The notes beneath the pieces are model-generated. The model saw only the letters and a program-made list of their open reading frames with translations. It was not told where the DNA came from and ran no database searches. Made by a program: the position numbers and the translations under genes. A DNA stretch of 64,000 nt from CALJDF01 sp038121105 (GTDB lineage Bacteria > Pseudomonadota > Alphaproteobacteria > SHVP01). The stretch covers positions 131,332 through 195,331 of the forward strand of contig JAYONB010000006.1 of the NCBI GenBank assembly GCA_038121105.1. Reading direction: 5' to 3'. This document shows, one piece after another, positions 60,129-64,000 of this stretch; position 1 is the stretch's first letter; every line of letters begins with the position of its first letter.

Positions 60129-61745
60129 CTAGCGTGCGATCGATGGTACGTGATCGGGGTCGAGCTTTAGGTCGATGAGCAGCGGTCGCGTTCGCTTCGG
60201 GATCGCCGCGCAGGCGGCCTCCAGTTCTTCTTGATTGCGTACCGTGTAGCCTTCCCCACCGAGCGACGTTGCGACCGGCCCGAGATCGGGCCAATCGAAA
60301 CACGAGATCGCCGGGTTCAGGTTGCGATTGCGAAACTGGATGTGCTCGGCGCCGTAGCTGCCGTCGTTGCACACCACGACGATCAGGTCGACGTTGTGGC
60401 GCACCGCGGTGTTGAACTCCGTCAGCCCGCCCAGCATGAAGCTACCGTCCCCGGTCACCAGCAGACCGGGCTTGTCCGGCGCGGCATAGGCAGCACCGAT
60501 CGCGTAGGACACGCCGAGACCGATCGAACCGAAGTGGATGCTGAAAACGAACGACCTTGGGTCTTCGACGCCGAAGGTTCGCCACGTCTCGATGATGAAG
60601 CGCCCGGCGTCGGTCGTGTAGAGCCGGTCCGCCGGCACTACCTCGTTTAGGCGACGCAGCGATCGGGTTAGGTCGACCGTCGTTGCGGTCGACTTGTCGG
60701 GCCCAGTTTCGTGGGCGTTGTCTTTGAGCTGCGCCCTGATTTCCGCTGTTCGGAAGCCGGAACCGGGAACCTCCGCCTCGTCGAGCCAGCGCACGAAGAG
60801 ATCGGCAGTCAAGGCCGCATCCCCGACGACGCCGACGGTCGGCGCCGCAAAACGGCCGATGTCGGCTGCGTAGAGATTGCATTGGACGATGCGCTTGCCC
60901 TTGACCAGCGAGCCCTTGCCCGAAGTGAATTGGTTGAGGCTTGCGCCGAAGGAAACGATGCAGTCGCTCTGCAGGATCAGATCATTCGTTGCCGGCGTAC
61001 TGAGGGTGCCGCAGACGCCAAGGTCGTAGTCGTGGCCGCGAAACATATCCTTGGCCTTCAGCGTCGTGGCCAGGAGCGCGTCGGTGCGGTCTGCCAATCG
61101 GATTAGCGCATCTTTCGCATCAATCGCGCCGCGGCCCGCTAAGATGATTGGCTTTTTCGCGGCCGCGATAATCCCCACCGCATCGTCGAGGTCGCGGCTT
61201 TCGGGCACCACCGCGCGATCGTCGTAGACACGAGTGTCGATGGCTTCGTACTCAACGTCGAGCCACATGTACTCGGCCGGTACGTTGAGGGCTATCGGTC
61301 GGCGCTCGGCGACGGCACGGCGAAGCGCCGTGCGCAGATCCTCGAACATCGTTTGCGGACCGCGAACCTGCTCGAAGCCCGCACCGGTGGCGACGATGAG
61401 CTCCCGCTGCGCCACATTTTGCAGACTGTGCTTGTCGTCCGCGGCGGTTTCGCCGCACACCAGCAACAACGGCACCTGAGCGCGCACGCCCTCGATAAGA
61501 CCCGTGAGCGTGTTGCTTACGCCCGGCCCATGAGTAACGGTCGCGACGCCGACATTGCCCGAAACCACCGCATAACCGAGCGCCATCACCGTTGCGCCGG
61601 CCTCGTTCGCCGCCGCAACGTAGGTCCCGTCGAAATCCTCGACATAGCTGCGCACCATGAAGAGATTACCGTCGCCGATCAGCCCGAACATCGTGCCGTT
61701 GCCGCTGTCGATCAACGCTTTTGCCAGAGCGGCATGGAAAGTCAT
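60129..61745 (-). CDS. Thiamine-diphosphate enzyme, acetolactate synthase-like
   Basis: A 538-residue TPP enzyme with three domains. N-terminal Pyr domain holds the catalytic Glu (YVAAANEAGA, about 51), middle domain the transhydrogenase-like fold, C-terminal PP domain the GDG-N motif (GDGSFMLGGL...NDGSYG) for Mg2+-TPP. It belongs to the large-subunit acetolactate synthase/benzoylformate decarboxylase/sulfoacetaldehyde acetyltransferase group; exact reaction open. No regulatory subunit gene nearby, so not a classic IlvB. ATG at 61745 (AGGA upstream) is chosen; an in-frame ATG at 61766 with GAGGA is equally possible. Confidence 0.88.
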   Translation of the reverse strand: MTFHAALAKALIDSGNGTMFGLIGDGNLFMVRSYVEDFDGTYVAAANEAGATVMALGYAVVSGNVGVATVTHGPGVSNTLTGLIEGVRAQVPLLLVCGETAADDKHSLQNVAQRELIVATGAGFEQVRGPQTMFEDLRTALRRAVAERRPIALNVPAEYMWLDVEYEAIDTRVYDDRAVVPESRDLDDAVGIIAAAKKPIILAGRGAIDAKDALIRLADRTDALLATTLKAKDMFRGHDYDLGVCGTLSTPATNDLILQSDCIVSFGASLNQFTSGKGSLVKGKRIVQCNLYAADIGRFAAPTVGVVGDAALTADLFVRWLDEAEVPGSGFRTAEIRAQLKDNAHETGPDKSTATTVDLTRSLRRLNEVVPADRLYTTDAGRFIIETWRTFGVEDPRSFVFSIHFGSIGLGVSYAIGAAYAAPDKPGLLVTGDGSFMLGGLTEFNTAVRHNVDLIVVVCNDGSYGAEHIQFRNRNLNPAISCFDWPDLGPVATSLGGEGYTVRNQEELEAACAAIPKRTRPLLIDLKLDPDHVPSIAR

Positions 61746-61922
61746 TGTCCTACCGCGCCTATCCATCGGTATCCTCGGTGCCATTGAGCAAGGTTTGCCA
61801 TGAAAGAGGGCTGCGGGCGTGCGCGCAAGTCTCTCGTAACGCCGCCTGCGGCGGCGCACCCTATTCCGCAACGGATCGAGACAAGCCCAACTCAGGCAGG
61901 TAGTGGCGTGCTGGCAGTCCTT

Positions 61923-62067
61923 CGAACCAGTCTGAGTTTCAATTGACTGATTAACAGGGAAAATATGGGGAACTTCGCTATTTCCTGCCCGAAACCAGCA
62001 GTGTGAGGCCCAAACAGAGCGCGCCTCCGTCAGCGTCATCGAGGCATTGCGGCTAAGTCGCGGGAAC
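61923..62067. repeat. Left set of short words shared with the region right of the CFA gene
   Basis: CGAACCAGTCT (61923-61933), GGGAACTTCGC (61968-61978) and AAGTCGCGGGAAC (62055-62067) each recur once at 63640, 63550 and 63543. All are direct. Order differs, so it is not a simple duplication; more likely fragments of one recurring element. Confidence 0.4.
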
Positions 62068-62129
62068 CCAAGAAAAACCGGAACCCAGGCCAAGGCCGAA
62101 GCCATGAGGCAAGACCCGCGGCGGTAAGG

Positions 62130-62172
62130 TGGCGGAGGAGGAATGGAGATTCGAACCCTGTTCGGTACCGAA
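62130..62172 (-). other. tRNA-Ser 3'-end-like remnant with palindrome
   Basis: Read on the minus strand the sequence contains a T-loop-like GGGTTCGAATCTCC and ends CCTCCTCCGCCA, like the 3' end of a serine tRNA with G73 and CCA. The T stem does not pair well and no anticodon arm follows, so it is not a working tRNA. TTCGGTACCGAA (62161-62172) is a perfect 12-bp palindrome. It may be an old attachment-site scar. Confidence 0.35.
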
Positions 62173-62268
62173 ATCGCCTTTCAATCCGATCGGCATTAAC
62201 GCCACCAAGGGCGCTTCGCCCACGCATCACCGCCGCGTGGTACAAGATAAGCAACATTAGGAGTTAAA

Positions 62269-63525
62269 TTGCTCATGCTGCTTTCCTGGTTTCTTAGGAG
62301 AATCGTCCGTCAAGGAACGCTGGTCGTTGTCGATGCTCGGGGCCGTCGTGAAAGCTTGGGCGGAGGCGGCTTACCAAGCTGCACAATCCGCCTTTCTCCC
62401 AAGTTGCGGGAACTCGGACTTCTAGGCAATCCGTCCCTGTTCCTCGGCGAAGCCTACATGAACGGCCTAATCGTCATTGAAGACGGCACAATCGGCGACT
62501 TGCTCGAAGTCCTTTTGGTCAACTATCGACAATTCGAACAACACCCTATCGCGCGCATTGCCCGTACGCTCGGTCGGCAAGGCCGCCACCTGCAGCAGCA
62601 CAACCCATTGCATCGAGCGCAGCGGAACGTCGCCCACCACTACGATTTATCGGATGACCTATATGCGTTGTTTCTCGACTCGGACCGGCAATATTCCTGC
62701 GCCTACTTTCAGAGCCCAACGGACTCCCTTGAAGAGGCGCAGCTTCAAAAGAAGCAGCACATTGCGGCCAAGGTGTTAATCGATCGGCCCGGGCTGCGGG
62801 TCCTCGACATTGGCTCGGGCTGGGGGGGCATGGCGCTCTACCTGGCCCAGACCGCGGGGTGCACCGTCGACGGGCTGACGCTTAGCAAGGAACAGTTCAC
62901 CCATAGTCAGAACCGAGCCAAAAAAGCGGAGACTGCGCAGCGTGTTGCCTTTCACCTTAGGGACTACCGCGAGGAAAGTGGTCTCTACGACCGCATCGTC
63001 TCGGTCGGCATGTTCGAGCATGTCGGCAAACGCAACTACGCCGAATTCTTCAAGAAAGTCGGAGAACTGCTGAACGATGACGGCATCTGCCTGCTGCACA
63101 CGATCGGGCGCTTGGACGCACCCGCACCGGTGAATCCGTTCATCCGCAAGTACATCTTTCCCGGTACCGACGTGCCGACCTTGTCCGAAATCATGTCTGT
63201 CGTAGAGACCTCCGGCCTTTTCACGACGGACGTAGAAATTCTGCGCCTGCACTATGCCGAGACGCTAAAGCTCTGGCGAGAGCGCTTCGTCGCAAACAGG
63301 GAACGCATCGTTGAACTCTACGACGAACGATTCTGCCGAATGTGGGATCTATACCTAACCTCTTGCGAGATGGGCTTTCGCTACGACGGACTAGCCGTCT
63401 TTCAAATACAGCTCTCAAAGCGTTTCGATACTGTGCCAATAACGCGCGATTACATGGTCGATCGCGAGCGCGCCGAGTACGGCGCGCTTTCCCCGGTGAC
63501 CGGCGGCTCCCTTAGGAAATCGTAG
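62269..63525 (+). CDS. Cyclopropane-fatty-acyl-phospholipid synthase family protein
   Basis: A 418-residue SAM-dependent enzyme that adds a methylene bridge to unsaturated acyl chains of membrane phospholipids (or methylates them). The N-terminal lipid-binding domain covers 1-115; AHHYDLSDDLYALFLDSDRQYSCAYF is the CFA hallmark; SAM site is VLDIGSGWGGMALYLAQ (about 178-194); FEHVG and the ALRY/ERAEYG end are standard. TTG at 62269 lies 5 bases after AGGAG; ATG at 62275 is the alternative. Codon use looks less G/C-biased than neighbours, and repeats flank it, hinting at acquisition. Confidence 0.93.
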   Translation: MLMLLSWFLRRIVRQGTLVVVDARGRRESLGGGGLPSCTIRLSPKLRELGLLGNPSLFLGEAYMNGLIVIEDGTIGDLLEVLLVNYRQFEQHPIARIARTLGRQGRHLQQHNPLHRAQRNVAHHYDLSDDLYALFLDSDRQYSCAYFQSPTDSLEEAQLQKKQHIAAKVLIDRPGLRVLDIGSGWGGMALYLAQTAGCTVDGLTLSKEQFTHSQNRAKKAETAQRVAFHLRDYREESGLYDRIVSVGMFEHVGKRNYAEFFKKVGELLNDDGICLLHTIGRLDAPAPVNPFIRKYIFPGTDVPTLSEIMSVVETSGLFTTDVEILRLHYAETLKLWRERFVANRERIVELYDERFCRMWDLYLTSCEMGFRYDGLAVFQIQLSKRFDTVPITRDYMVDRERAEYGALSPVTGGSLRKS

Positions 63526-63542
63526 CAACCACCCTGCCGCTA

Positions 63543-63650
63543 AAGTCGCGGGAACTTCGCAAAGAGATCAAATCCGGACAAGTCCCGAAAAACACCGCTG
63601 CAAAAGTTACTTGGAGGTGGCGGCGCGCGCCGTCTTGATCGAACCAGTCT
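63543..63650. repeat. Right set of short words shared with the region left of the CFA gene
   Basis: AAGTCGCGGGAAC (63543-63555), overlapping GGGAACTTCGC (63550-63560), and CGAACCAGTCT (63640-63650) match three words at 61923-62067. The stretch otherwise has no gene. Confidence 0.4.
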
Positions 63651-63684
63651 CCGCGCTCCATCAGGTGAACGATATCCACTCTCG

Positions 63685-64000
63685 TTAGGGCCAGCGGGCA
63701 CGCTGATTCGGTACTTGGGCGTAGGGGTTTCGGCTCATGCTAGAGCAATTGCAATCCCATGTGGTGACCAGCTTCGAACCGATCCTGCACCGCCCCTGCT
63801 GCAAAAAGCCAACATCGCCATCAAGCGGCGCGACAAATTCTTCAAGCGCCGCTGCCTTTGGGTTGAAGGTAATGAAGATCCAACCCTCCCAGACATCAAC
63901 GCCCAGAACACCCAGGCGAACATCGCGTTTGTCGAACCCTTCGGTCTTTTCCATGAGCGGGGCGCCGACGAGACATCCGCGCAAATCATACGCCCAACCG
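63685..64000 (-). pseudogene. Rieske-type ring-hydroxylating oxygenase alpha subunit fragment
   Basis: The frame enters from beyond the window end. It begins GWAYDLRGCLVGAP, which follows the second Cys-x2-His of a Rieske 2Fe-2S domain, and continues through VLGVDVWEGWIFITFNP to SKLVTTWDCN. In intact proteins the next residues would be NWK and then the catalytic iron domain of about 250 residues. Here the match ends near 63765 and the frame stops at 63685 after about 20 unrelated residues. So only the Rieske part remains on this side; the catalytic domain is gone. A broken aromatic or amine oxygenase gene is the best reading. Confidence 0.7.

Larger units (their letters stand above)
61746..62268. 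other. 523-bp intergenic region with tRNA-like and repeat remnants
   Basis: No supported gene. It holds an AT-richer patch (61923-61990), a tRNA-Ser 3'-end-like stretch (62130-62172) and short words that recur to the right of the CFA gene. It separates the TPP enzyme (-) from the CFA synthase (+). Confidence 0.6.

Noticed and set aside
62130..62172. A working tRNA-Ser gene
   Set aside because: T stem pairs poorly, spacing to the CCA is wrong, and no D or anticodon arm follows.
1..64000. CRISPR arrays, rRNA operons, prophage or transposase genes
   Set aside because: No regularly spaced repeats, rRNA-like stretches, integrase, transposase or phage structural motifs were seen on either strand.

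Overview
The window is GC-rich, gene-dense chromosomal DNA with strong G/C third-position bias, many 4-base ATGA/GTGA/TTGA gene overlaps and many transporter-plus-catabolic operons. Heterotetrameric sarcosine oxidase, TRAP and TAXI transporters, LLM flavoproteins, several acyl-CoA ligases and acyl-CoA dehydrogenases, and an RpoH-like promoter with a CTTG-N17-CCCC layout suggest a heterotrophic alphaproteobacterium, probably Rhodospirillales-like. That placement is inference; no rRNA or complete tRNA gene is present to fix it.

Region 1 (1-13.7 kb) is mixed: the end of an acyl-CoA ligase, a small exported protein, an Hsp20 chaperone, a benzoate/aminobenzoate-type CoA ligase overlapping an internally shortened MDR oxidoreductase, an aldo/keto reductase, an LLM flavin oxygenase, a cupin protein, an acyl-CoA-dehydrogenase-type oxidoreductase, a Rid-family protein, a heterodimeric ABC exporter pair, and a soluble 2x[4Fe-4S] protein. 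Region 2 (13.4-18.1 kb) is a regulatory unit: a SARP/BTAD-AAA-TPR regulator, followed by DUF4242 and Fe-S genes, faces a 73-residue protein and a ferritin-like diiron protein across an intergenic region with a three-copy 12-bp-phased repeat.

Region 3 (18.2-30.5 kb) is one ten-gene minus-strand operon: dipeptide-type ABC importer (binding protein, two permeases, two ATPases), amidohydrolase, bicupin, CoA ligase, a double alpha/beta-hydrolase protein, and an FAD-linked oxidase. A LysR gene is divergent. Region 4 (31.4-38.3 kb) is a parallel operon with a TAXI-TRAP importer, acyl-CoA dehydrogenase, a paralogous amidohydrolase and another CoA ligase. Both amidohydrolases lack the N-terminal HxH metal motif. 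The two operons look like sister pathways for related unknown carboxylates.

Region 5 (38.4-50 kb) is the clearest metabolic unit: a probable N-carbamoylsarcosine amidohydrolase, all four subunits of tetrahydrofolate-dependent sarcosine oxidase (soxBDAG) and a DctPQM TRAP importer in one minus-strand operon, with a divergent LysR gene and a two-half-site candidate operator. It would take N-carbamoylsarcosine (a creatinine/N-methylhydantoin breakdown product) to sarcosine and then glycine plus methylene-THF. A TauD-like dioxygenase follows. Region 6 (50.3-55.8 kb) has an FAD oxidoreductase, a broken small gene with a possible mobile-element remnant, and two tandem D-aminoacylase-family paralogs. 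Region 7 (55.8-64 kb) has a methyltransferase, an orphan PomA/PomB-like stator pair, an SDR, a TPP enzyme, and a cyclopropane-fatty-acid synthase gene flanked by short shared repeats, a tRNA-Ser-like 3' remnant and a truncated Rieske oxygenase fragment.

No CRISPR array, rRNA, intact tRNA, transposase or prophage gene was seen.
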